From: Leeuwenhoekiella marinoflava DSM 3653
Lineage (GTDB): Bacteria > Bacteroidota > Bacteroidia > Flavobacteriales > Flavobacteriaceae
Direction of reading: 5' to 3'
NCBI RefSeq assembly: GCF_900129005.1
Contig: NZ_FQUN01000013.1
Span: forward strand, 1 to 64,000
DNA length: 64,000 nucleotides
Part shown: piece by piece, positions 56,962 through 64,000 of the stretch
Layout: the number at the start of each line of letters is the position of its first letter
Position numbering within the stretch: position 1 is the first letter of the stretch
Made by a program: the position numbers and the translations under genes
Notes under the pieces: generated by a model
The model's database searches: none
Told to the model about the DNA's origin: nothing
The model's input: the letters and a program-made list of their open reading frames with translations, nothing else

Positions 56962-58221
56962 TTAAGCTTCCATAGAAGCTTGAACTCCTGCTGATAATCT
57001 TTTGTAAGTACCATTTTCTAAACGTTCTCTAATAGAAGAGAATGCATCTAACGTCTCTTCTACATCTTCTAATGTGTGAGATGCTGTAGGAATCAAGCGT
57101 AATAAAATTAATCCTTTAGGAATGACAGGATAAACTACGATAGAACAGAAAATACCATGGTTCTCACGTAGATCCTTTACCAACGCCATCGCCTCAGGAA
57201 TGCTACCTTTAAGATAAACCGGAGTTACACAACTTTGCGTAGTACCTATATCAAAACCACGTTTCTTAAGTCCGTTTTGTAATGCGTTTACATTCTCCCA
57301 AAGTTTCTCTCGAAGCTCTGGCATAGTACGCAACATATCTAAACGCTTAAGTGCCCCTACTACCAACTGCATCTGCAAAGATTTTGCAAACATTTGCGAG
57401 CGTAGGTTATATTTTAAATAATCTATGATTTCCTGATCTGCTGCTATAAAAGCTCCGGTACTTGCCATAGACTTAGCAAAAGTTGCAAAGTAAACATCTA
57501 TCTGATCTTGAACACCCTGCTCTTCACCTGCACCTGCACCTGTAGCTCCTAATGTACCAAAACCGTGTGCATCATCTACAAATAATCTAAAGTTGTACTT
57601 TTCTTTAAGCGCAACGATTTCTTTTAATCGACCTTGCTCACCACGCATTCCAAAAACACCTTCAGAAATGAGAAGAATTCCCCCTCCTGTTTGTTCTGCA
57701 AGTTTTGTCGCACGCTGTAAGTTCTTTTCGATACTTTCAATATCGTTATGCTTATAGGTAAAGCGTTTCCCCATATGCAAACGCACACCGTCTATAATAC
57801 AAGCGTGAGCATCTACATCATAAACAATGATATCATCTTTAGCTACTAATGCGTCAACAGTAGAAACCATCCCTTGGTAACCAAAGTTTAACAGATAAGC
57901 AGCTTCCTTTTTAACAAAAGCAGCCAGTTCAGTCTGTAATTGTTCGTGCAGAGAGGTGTGACCACTCATCATACGAGCTCCCATTGGGTAAGCAGAACCG
58001 TACTCAGCAGCTGCCTCAGCATCTACTTTACGAACTTCTGCATTATTAGCAAGCCCTAAGTAATCATTAATACTCCAGGTAATAACATCTTTACCTTGAA
58101 ATTTCATTCTGTTTGAAATAGGCCCTTCTAATTTAGGGAATACAAAATATCCCTCTGCCTGTGCTGCCCATTTCCCTAAAGGACCTTTGTCCTTATAAAT
58201 CTTGTCAAATAAGTCTCTCAT
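56962..58221 (-). CDS. AONS-family PLP acyltransferase, probable cysteate fatty-acyltransferase for sulfonolipids
   Basis: A 419-residue alpha-oxoamine synthase (fold type I): GARMMSGHTSLHEQLQTELA, DAHACIIDGVRLHMGK, LFVDDAHGFGTLGATGAGAG, and FATFAKSMASTGAFIAADQE with the probable PLP lysine. Such enzymes join an acyl-CoA or acyl-ACP to an amino acid with loss of CO2, as in serine palmitoyltransferase. In Bacteroidota this gene beside a cysteine-synthase-like gene matches the known cysteate synthase / cysteate acyltransferase pair that makes capnine and sulfobacins. Annotated glycine C-acetyltransferase or SPT would be the alternatives. It is 112 bases after its partner. Confidence 0.85.
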   Translation of the reverse strand: MRDLFDKIYKDKGPLGKWAAQAEGYFVFPKLEGPISNRMKFQGKDVITWSINDYLGLANNAEVRKVDAEAAAEYGSAYPMGARMMSGHTSLHEQLQTELAAFVKKEAAYLLNFGYQGMVSTVDALVAKDDIIVYDVDAHACIIDGVRLHMGKRFTYKHNDIESIEKNLQRATKLAEQTGGGILLISEGVFGMRGEQGRLKEIVALKEKYNFRLFVDDAHGFGTLGATGAGAGEEQGVQDQIDVYFATFAKSMASTGAFIAADQEIIDYLKYNLRSQMFAKSLQMQLVVGALKRLDMLRTMPELREKLWENVNALQNGLKKRGFDIGTTQSCVTPVYLKGSIPEAMALVKDLRENHGIFCSIVVYPVIPKGLILLRLIPTASHTLEDVEETLDAFSSIRERLENGTYKRLSAGVQASMEA

Positions 58222-58310
58222 ACATCAATATTCAAACAAAAAGAAACTGTCTTTTTGTTATTCTTTGCTATTTTCTTACCAATTTAGGGTTAATCATTTA
58301 TAACTAATTT

Positions 58311-58331
58311 CCTGAAAAAACTCATTTCAGG
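58311..58331 (-). other. Weak hairpin between the sulfonolipid genes
   Basis: A 7-bp stem (cctgaaa / tttcagg) closes on a 7-base loop, two bases after the partner gene's stop on the minus strand. The T tract is poor. It could slow transcription between the two genes. A second AT-rich hairpin of 9-bp arms (aacaaaaag / ctttttgtt) lies near 58235-58260. Confidence 0.35.
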
Positions 58332-58333
58332 AT

Positions 58334-59374
58334 TTACTTAATAAATTCAATTTTATCTACACCCACTTCATTTTCTGCGTCAAAGAAACCCTGTTCGTTC
58401 ATCCAGTCATCACTATAGATTTTACTCATATAGCTTCTACCATGATCAGGAAACATAATTACAACTTTAGAATTTTCATCAAATGCTCCTGCAGCTGCCA
58501 TTTGAATGGTTCCTTGTACTGCGGCTCCACTTGTATATCCTACAAATAAACCTTCAGTCTTTGCTATTCTGCGTGCGGTGTGCGCACTATCTTCATCAGA
58601 AACTTTTTCAAAATAATCTATCACATCAAAGTTCGTTGCGGTAGGTATTAAGTTTTTACCCAAACCTTCTATACGGTACGGATAAATTTCATTTTTATCA
58701 AATTCCTGAGTCTCGTGATATTTTTTAAGAACACTTCCGTAGGCATCAATTCCTAAAATACGGATATTAGGATTCTTCTCTTTTAAATATTTTGCTGTAC
58801 CTGATATTGTTCCTCCGGTACCACTACAAGCAACAAAGTGCGTTAGCTTACCTTCGGTTTGTTCCCAAATTTCAGGACCTGAAGATGCATAATGGGCATC
58901 TGCATTCAACTGATTAAAATATTGATTAATATAAACAGAACCTTTGTTTTCGCTATGAATGCGTTTTGCAACCTGATAATATGATCTGGAATCGTCTGCA
59001 CTTACGTTTGCCGGACAAACATAAACCTTTGCTCCCATTGCTCTCAGCGCATCAATTTTATCTTTTGAAGATTTTGAACTAACGGCAAGAATACATTTGT
59101 ACCCTTTTACAATACTCACCATCGCAATACTGAAACCGGTATTACCCGATGTTGTTTCTACAATTGTATCACCAGGCTTTAAGATTCCTTTACGCTCTGC
59201 ATCCTCAATAATATAAAGTGCAATACGATCTTTAGAAGAATTACCCGGATTGAAGGCTTCAACCTTTGCAAAATAAGATCCCGGAAGATCTTTTGTTATT
59301 CTATTGAGGCGTACTAAGGGGGTGTTACCTACCAGCTGAAGGACGTCATTATAAACGTTAAGGTGTTCTTTCAT
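58334..59374 (-). CDS. Cysteine synthase-like PLP enzyme, probable cysteate synthase
   Basis: A 346-residue fold-type II PLP enzyme. PLP lysine in [27 protein letters not shown] for the amino acid carboxylate, and [13 protein letters not shown] for phosphate. The C-terminal [18 protein letters not shown] is like cystathionine beta-synthases. Directly upstream of the AONS-type gene, so I favour cysteate synthase (O-phosphoserine plus sulfite) over cysteine synthesis. The alternative, a CysM/CBS type enzyme, cannot be excluded from sequence. Confidence 0.8.
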   Translation of the reverse strand: MKEHLNVYNDVLQLVGNTPLVRLNRITKDLPGSYFAKVEAFNPGNSSKDRIALYIIEDAERKGILKPGDTIVETTSGNTGFSIAMVSIVKGYKCILAVSSKSSKDKIDALRAMGAKVYVCPANVSADDSRSYYQVAKRIHSENKGSVYINQYFNQLNADAHYASSGPEIWEQTEGKLTHFVACSGTGGTISGTAKYLKEKNPNIRILGIDAYGSVLKKYHETQEFDKNEIYPYRIEGLGKNLIPTATNFDVIDYFEKVSDEDSAHTARRIAKTEGLFVGYTSGAAVQGTIQMAAAGAFDENSKVVIMFPDHGRSYMSKIYSDDWMNEQGFFDAENEVGVDKIEFIK

Positions 59375-59435
59375 AGAAGAATTATCGTTTCGAGTACTCT
59401 TTTAGTAATTCCTAAAACCGTTATTTAAAACCTTG

Positions 59436-59443
59436 CAAATTTA
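59436..59443 (-). promoter_or_regulatory. -7 element for the cysteate-synthase-like gene
   Basis: On the minus strand TAAATTTG matches the TAnnTTTG consensus, 62 bases before the ATG at 59374. It gives the sulfonolipid pair its own promoter, separate from the oligopeptidase gene. Confidence 0.5.
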
Positions 59444-59459
59444 CAGGAAATATTTGGAA

Positions 59460-61541
59460 TTACTTTGATTTTCCTGCTAAATCAATCAAAAAGGCATAAT
59501 CTTTTGCGGTTTCTTTTAGTGCTTCAAAACGCCCTGAAGCCCCACCGTGACCCGCATCCATATTAGTCTCAAAGTAAATTTTAGTGTCTGCTATATTCTT
59601 ATCTCGCAAACGTGCAACCCATTTTGCAGGCTCCCAATACTGTACTTGACTGTCGTGATAACCAGTCGTAACTAGTATATTGGGGTAATTTTGCACTGTT
59701 ACCTGATCATAAGGAGAATACGATTTCATATAGTCATAATATTCTTTATCATTAGGATTTCCCCACTCATCATATTCTGAAGTTGTTAACGGTATACTGT
59801 CATCTAACATTGTGGTTACTACATCTACAAAAGGAACGGCTGCAATTACTCCATTATAAAGCTGTGGAGCCATATTTAAAATACCGCCCATAAGTAGACC
59901 ACCGGCTGATCCTCCGTACGCATATAGATTATTTGAATTGGTATAGCCTTGTTCTATCAAATAAGTCGAACAGGCAATAAAATCTGTAAACGTATTCATC
60001 TTTTTAAGCAACTTTCCATCTTCATACCAGTTTCGGCCTAAATATTCACCACCACGTATGTGGGCTATGGCAAAAATGAATCCGTTATCTAGTAAACTTA
60101 ATCTTGAGGTTGAAAAAGCAGGATCTGTGGTAATGCCATAGCTCCCATATGCGTATTGTAATAAAGGATTACTTCCATCTAAAGAAATTCCCTTTTTATA
60201 AACAATAGAAATGGGTATTGCAGTACCATCATCTGCGGTCGCCCAGATGCGTTTCGACTCATAATTATCTTTGTCAAAATTCCCCCCTAAAACTTCAACC
60301 TCTTTTAGAATCTTCTTTTCTTTAGTCCGCATATTGAAGGAAACCACAGAAGGCGGCGTATCTAAAGCATTATAAGAATACCTAAGCAATTCTGTATCAA
60401 AATCTGGGTTTATACTCGCAAAAACCGTGTAGGTCTCGCTATCAAAAGGTAAATAGTAATCTTCAGTCTCATCCCAGCGTTTGATATTTATTTTATTCAA
60501 ACCACCGTTACGCTCTTCTACCACAAGATATTCTTCAAAAATCTCAATATCTTCAAGCAAGGTATCTTCGCGGTGCGGAATTACTTCAACCCAATTCTCC
60601 ATCGCCGGACTAGCAACCGGTGTTTTTACCAATTTAAAATTGGTCGCTTCATCTTTATTGGTCACCAAATAAAAATAATCCCCAAAATGAGACACTCCGT
60701 ATTCTAAACCACGCGTACGTTCCTGAATAACTTTAAACTCAAAACCGGGGCCGTTCGCTTCGGTATATCTGTATTCGCTGGTCAACGTGCTTGAAGCTCC
60801 TATGAATATATATTTACGGGATTTTGACTTAAAAATACCTACATCAAAGGTTTCATCCAACTCTTCATATACCATAACATCATCTGATGCTTCGGTTCCT
60901 AAAACGTGTTTAAAAATCTGACTGCTTCTCAGTGTTTGCGGATCTTTTCGGGTATAAAAAACCGTTTTATTATCGCCTCCCCAAGTTGCTCTTCCTGTAG
61001 TATTCTTAATTACTACCGGGTAAATATCGCCGGTCTTTAAATTTTTAAATTGCAAATCATACTGTCTGCGACTTACCGTATCTATCCCGTAAACGGCAAT
61101 TTCATTATTTTCTGAAATAGAGTAGCCCGCCTGCTTAAAATAAGAATGACCTTCTGCCATCTCATTATTATCAAACATAACCTCTTCTGGAGCGGTCATC
61201 ACTTCCTCTCTTCTACAATATAAAGGGTAGTTCTTTCCTTTTTCAAAACGGGTATAATACCAATAACCGTTGTACTTATAAGGCACACTCTCATCATCTT
61301 CTTTAATACGCGCCTTCATTTCCTCAAAAAGCTTTTGTTGCAAAGGCTTTGTATGTGCGGTCATCTGCTCATAATACGCATTCTCTGCTTCCAAATAAGC
61401 AATCACATCAGGATGATCACGCTCATTCATCCAGTAATATTCGTCTATTCGTATATCGCCGTGCTTCTCTAACTCGTGTGGAACTTGTTTTGCATCTGGT
61501 GGCAAAAGCGGCGTATCTAAAGATTGTGTGTCATTTTTCAT
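59460..61541 (-). CDS. ptrB: S9 family peptidase, oligopeptidase B-like
   Basis: A 693-residue prolyl-oligopeptidase-family protease. The N-terminal 400 residues form the beta-propeller gate (YYWMNERDHPDVIAYLEAEN at the start is family-typical). The hydrolase domain carries the serine in YAYGGSAGGLLMGG, the Asp in TGYHDSQVQYWEP, and the His in DAGHGGASGR. No signal peptide; a cytoplasmic enzyme cutting peptides after basic residues is the usual role of OpdB. The -7 box lies close to the start, which implies a very short leader. Confidence 0.9.
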   Translation of the reverse strand: MKNDTQSLDTPLLPPDAKQVPHELEKHGDIRIDEYYWMNERDHPDVIAYLEAENAYYEQMTAHTKPLQQKLFEEMKARIKEDDESVPYKYNGYWYYTRFEKGKNYPLYCRREEVMTAPEEVMFDNNEMAEGHSYFKQAGYSISENNEIAVYGIDTVSRRQYDLQFKNLKTGDIYPVVIKNTTGRATWGGDNKTVFYTRKDPQTLRSSQIFKHVLGTEASDDVMVYEELDETFDVGIFKSKSRKYIFIGASSTLTSEYRYTEANGPGFEFKVIQERTRGLEYGVSHFGDYFYLVTNKDEATNFKLVKTPVASPAMENWVEVIPHREDTLLEDIEIFEEYLVVEERNGGLNKINIKRWDETEDYYLPFDSETYTVFASINPDFDTELLRYSYNALDTPPSVVSFNMRTKEKKILKEVEVLGGNFDKDNYESKRIWATADDGTAIPISIVYKKGISLDGSNPLLQYAYGSYGITTDPAFSTSRLSLLDNGFIFAIAHIRGGEYLGRNWYEDGKLLKKMNTFTDFIACSTYLIEQGYTNSNNLYAYGGSAGGLLMGGILNMAPQLYNGVIAAVPFVDVVTTMLDDSIPLTTSEYDEWGNPNDKEYYDYMKSYSPYDQVTVQNYPNILVTTGYHDSQVQYWEPAKWVARLRDKNIADTKIYFETNMDAGHGGASGRFEALKETAKDYAFLIDLAGKSK

Positions 61542-61548
61542 AAGGGCG

Positions 61549-61556
61549 CAAAAATA
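61549..61556 (-). promoter_or_regulatory. -7 element for the oligopeptidase gene
   Basis: On the minus strand TATTTTTG fits TAnnTTTG and its final G is only 8 bases before the ATG at 61541. Transcription from here would give an almost leaderless mRNA. Confidence 0.5.
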
Positions 61557-61691
61557 CGGGTAATCTCAGACATTTTTTAAAATAAATTAAACTGAATTTT
61601 CATTTAAAATAGCTTTGTAAAGCTTCATTATTTATATGGAAAACTACTATTTAAGTTAATACTCCTAAGATTTTTTAAATACTAGTTTTTG

Positions 61692-61699
61692 TACTTTTG
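61692..61699 (+). promoter_or_regulatory. -7 element for the YbaB gene
   Basis: TACTTTTG matches TAnnTTTG, 25 bases before the ATG at 61725. A -33 TTG is not evident at a standard distance. Confidence 0.5.
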
Positions 61700-61724
61700 A
61701 AGACTAACAATTTAAATACAGATT

Positions 61725-62048
61725 ATGTTTGGAGATATGATGGGCATGATGGGAAAAATTAAGGAAACCCAGCAAAAAGCCGAAGACACAAAAAAACGTT
61801 TAGAAACGGTTTATATTGATGAGAATAGTAGCGATGACTTACTACACGTTACAGTAAGTGTTGCCGGTGCGGTTAAGAAAATTGATATTAAAGACGAACT
61901 TCTAGAAGATAAGGAACAGTTAGAAGATTATCTTATTTTGACGCTTAACAAAGCTTTATCACGAGCAAAAGCGAGTTATGATCAAGAGCTTGCCGCAGTT
62001 GCAAAAGAAGGTATGCCAGACATTCCCGGTCTTGATATGTTTAAATAA
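61725..62048 (+). CDS. YbaB/EbfC family nucleoid-associated protein
   Basis: A 107-residue YbaB ([20 protein letters not shown], then [20 protein letters not shown]), Met-rich at both ends. YbaB dimers bind DNA with low specificity. In many genomes the gene is near recR; here recR lies 28 kb away. It starts a short plus-strand run with DUF6122 and VOC genes. Confidence 0.92.
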   Translation: MFGDMMGMMGKIKETQQKAEDTKKRLETVYIDENSSDDLLHVTVSVAGAVKKIDIKDELLEDKEQLEDYLILTLNKALSRAKASYDQELAAVAKEGMPDIPGLDMFK

Positions 62049-62056
62049 AACCGAGT

Positions 62057-62362
62057 TTGCTACAAACGCTCGTACATTATAGTTTACACTTATTAGCACC
62101 CGGGTTAATCGCCTGGGTGTTTTTTAGAGAAAACTGGCTAAAAGCGTGGCTCATTATGCTTTTAACGATGCTTGTTGATCTAGATCATTTATTGGCTACA
62201 CCTATATTTGATCCGGAGCGGTGCAGCATAAATTTTCATCCACTGCATTCATATTGGGCAATAGGCGCGTATTTTGCCCTATTTTTTGTTCCGAAGCTTC
62301 GCGTAGTAGCTGTTGGTCTCCTGTTTCATATGCTTACCGATTTTATTGATTGCCAGTGGTAA
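62057..62362 (+). CDS. DUF6122 family membrane protein
   Basis: A 101-residue protein with a TTG start, 8 bases after the YbaB gene. Hydrophobic stretches at about 9-22, 30-42 and 66-80. LVDLDHLLATPIFDPERCSI and FHPLHSYWAIG hold conserved-looking Asp, His and Cys residues, like a metal-dependent membrane hydrolase (the YdjM/LexA-binding type), but activity is not known. Confidence 0.82.
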   Translation: MLQTLVHYSLHLLAPGLIAWVFFRENWLKAWLIMLLTMLVDLDHLLATPIFDPERCSINFHPLHSYWAIGAYFALFFVPKLRVVAVGLLFHMLTDFIDCQW

Positions 62363-62399
62363 ACTTTCTCATCAGGCTTTCTATTAAAACCAATACAAA

Positions 62400-62783
62400 A
62401 TGTTAAAACACATTCATCATATTGCGATAATCTGTTCTGATTATAAAAAGTCTAAAAAGTTTTATACTGAAGTTTTAGGGCTTACGATTATTACTGAAAC
62501 TTTTCGCGAAGCCAGAAACTCCTACAAGCTCGATCTGGCTTTAAATGGTGAATATCGTATTGAATTATTCTCCTTCCCTAATCCACCAGAAAGAACATCA
62601 AGACCGGAGGCTTGCGGCTTAAGGCATTTAGCTTTTGCTACTGATGATATTGAGGCTGCTGTAAAACAATTAAATCAAAAAGGAGTAAAAACTGAACTCA
62701 TACGCGTTGATGCACTTACCGGCAAACGCTTTACATTTTTTGCCGACCCCGATGAACTCCCACTTGAACTTTATGAAATTTAA
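62400..62783 (+). CDS. VOC family (glyoxalase-like) protein
   Basis: A 127-residue vicinal-oxygen-chelate protein: IHHIAIICSDYKKSKKFYTE, then GLRHLAFATDDIEAAVKQL and FFADPDELPLELYEI. Metal ligands are expected at His6 or His7, E55, H76 and the final Glu. It is like YaeR/GloA-type enzymes. Substrate unknown. Confidence 0.88.
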   Translation: MLKHIHHIAIICSDYKKSKKFYTEVLGLTIITETFREARNSYKLDLALNGEYRIELFSFPNPPERTSRPEACGLRHLAFATDDIEAAVKQLNQKGVKTELIRVDALTGKRFTFFADPDELPLELYEI

Positions 62784-62843
62784 GTTTGCTTCAGCGCTTC
62801 TATAAATCATCTTGAAGCAAGCCTCGAAACATTTAAATCTCGA

Positions 62844-63860
62844 TTATCGAGTAAAAATCTCACTTACTAATTTGTATGATTTCAATCGGGCCTGATGATC
62901 ATAAATATGCGAAATAATAATCAATTCGTCTATTTGCGTTTCGGCTTTAAATTGAGCCAGACCCTTAGTTACTGTTTCCTGAGAGCCTATAAAACTATAA
63001 TGCATCATTTGCTCAATCTGCATACGCTCTAATTCTGTCCATTCTCCGGCCATAGAATCAACAGGTGGAGAAAGTGGTTTTCTGGTATTTCTAATAACTC
63101 CCAGCATAAATCGCTTTGCGCTCGTTGCCAAACGTTCTGCTTCTTCATCAGTATCTGCTGCAATGACATTAACACAAGCCATAGTATATGGGGTGTCCAA
63201 CTGTGCAGAAGCTTCAAAATTTTGATGATACAATCTAAGCGCATCGTGTAAATGCGTTGGCGCAAAATGACTTGCAAAAGCATATGGTAAACCTTTTTTT
63301 CCGGCTAGCTGCGCACTAAATGTACTTGAACCCAATAAATATAAAGGAATATCTAAACCTTCACCCGGAGTTGCACGTACTGGCGCAGTACTATTTTCTT
63401 CAGATAAATAGGTTTGAAGTTCGTCTATGTTATTAGGGAAATCTTGTACCGTTTCCTGCTGATACCTCCGAAGAGCCATCGCGGTACGCTGGTCTGTACC
63501 CGGAGCACGACCCAGACCCAGATCTATACGATTAGGATAGAGTGTTGCTAAGGTACCAAACTGTTCTGCCACCACAAGCGGAGCATGATTAGGCAACATT
63601 ACACCACCAGAACCCACACGAATCTTTGTTGTTTGTTGAGCAATATGGCCTATCAAAATAACAGGTGCCGCACTTGCCAAACTTTCCATATTGTGATGTT
63701 CAGAGATCCAAAATCTATGGAAACCTAATTGTTCTGTATGTTGAGCCAGGTTTACACTACGTTTAATTGCTTCCTGAGCATCTACTCCTTCTACTATGGG
63801 TACCAAATCTAAAACTGAGTATTTAGTACTTGATAAATCATTCTTATTTATAGCTTTCAT
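62844..63860 (-). CDS. LLM class flavin-dependent oxidoreductase
   Basis: A 338-residue luciferase-like monooxygenase: [73 protein letters not shown]. The family often acts in pairs with flavin reductases (here the MsnO8/YhbW-like type). It ends convergent with the VOC gene. Substrate unknown. Confidence 0.9.
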   Translation of the reverse strand: MKAINKNDLSSTKYSVLDLVPIVEGVDAQEAIKRSVNLAQHTEQLGFHRFWISEHHNMESLASAAPVILIGHIAQQTTKIRVGSGGVMLPNHAPLVVAEQFGTLATLYPNRIDLGLGRAPGTDQRTAMALRRYQQETVQDFPNNIDELQTYLSEENSTAPVRATPGEGLDIPLYLLGSSTFSAQLAGKKGLPYAFASHFAPTHLHDALRLYHQNFEASAQLDTPYTMACVNVIAADTDEEAERLATSAKRFMLGVIRNTRKPLSPPVDSMAGEWTELERMQIEQMMHYSFIGSQETVTKGLAQFKAETQIDELIIISHIYDHQARLKSYKLVSEIFTR

Positions 63861-63983
63861 AGCGATATAGTCCTAAAATTTGTAATTTCCTTACTTCAAT
63901 TTACTAGGATTATCAGCTCATAATGCGTGATAAGTCTGTAATTGATTTAAACTAAAAACCTTAGGTTTTATTCAACATACTTT

Positions 63984-64000
63984 ATGAAAAATTTTTTAAC
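63984..64000 (+). CDS. Possible start of a gene cut by the window edge
   Basis: ATG AAA AAT TTT TTA AC at the very end of the window could be the beginning of a secreted protein (MKNFL). An aaaaccttaggtttt palindrome lies just before it. Too short for support. Confidence 0.2.

Overview
The window looks like chromosomal DNA from a member of the Flavobacteriaceae (Bacteroidota), probably a pigmented, aerobic species. The evidence is the many SusC/SusD, carboxypeptidase-D-regulatory and DUF4295 proteins, -7 elements of the TAnnTTTG type in front of several genes, a bacillithiol gene, a zeaxanthin-type carotenoid cluster and a probable sulfonolipid gene pair. The genus cannot be fixed from sequence alone. 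No rRNA, tRNA or CRISPR array was seen.

Region 1 (1-8.1 kb) is an accessory island. It opens with the end of an IS21-family element, carrying four perfectly phased 24-bp terminal repeats, that has cut a small Cys-containing ORF. Next is a very AT-rich 1782-residue protein that joins an SF1 helicase, a PD-(D/E)XK nuclease and a C-terminal WYL-like domain. It converges on a Fic / helix-turn-helix pair (mobile mystery proteins B and A) with a striking operator. A small hypothetical gene, a HicB-like remnant and an IS1595-like transposase remnant follow. The helicase-nuclease is the best candidate for an uncharacterised defence protein.

Region 2 (8.1-12.6 kb) is a carotenoid operon: a MerR/B12-binding (CarH-like) regulator, crtI, crtB, crtZ and a DUF2071 gene. 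No lycopene cyclase is present. Region 3 (12.6-25.1 kb) has bshC, an M14 carboxypeptidase, an MscS-type channel, an M16 protease broken by a TAG codon, rimO and a lipoprotein amidase broken by a frameshift. Region 4 (25.1-34.2 kb) is housekeeping on the minus strand: ftsY, DUF4295, rpmG, rpmB, cinA with an HPt gene, a FAH-family hydrolase, a DnaQ-type exonuclease, a 2-oxoacid dehydrogenase E2, a family 2 glycosyltransferase and recR.

Region 5 (34.3-37.7 kb) is a nucleotide-sugar cluster: a WecB epimerase with a TviB/TviC-like pair that fits UDP-GlcNAc to UDP-GalNAcA. Region 6 (37.9-51.8 kb) has dps, a second MscS channel, lipoproteins, a GNAT-nitrilase fusion, a 1236-residue outer-membrane protein with phosphatase, kinase-like and beta-barrel parts, and an HD-Pycsar-effector fusion convergent with a GAF protein. 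Region 7 (51.9-64 kb) has a SusCD pair, a probable sulfonolipid (cysteate synthase / cysteate acyltransferase) pair, an oligopeptidase B-like protein, a YbaB nucleoid protein, DUF6122, VOC and luciferase-like genes.
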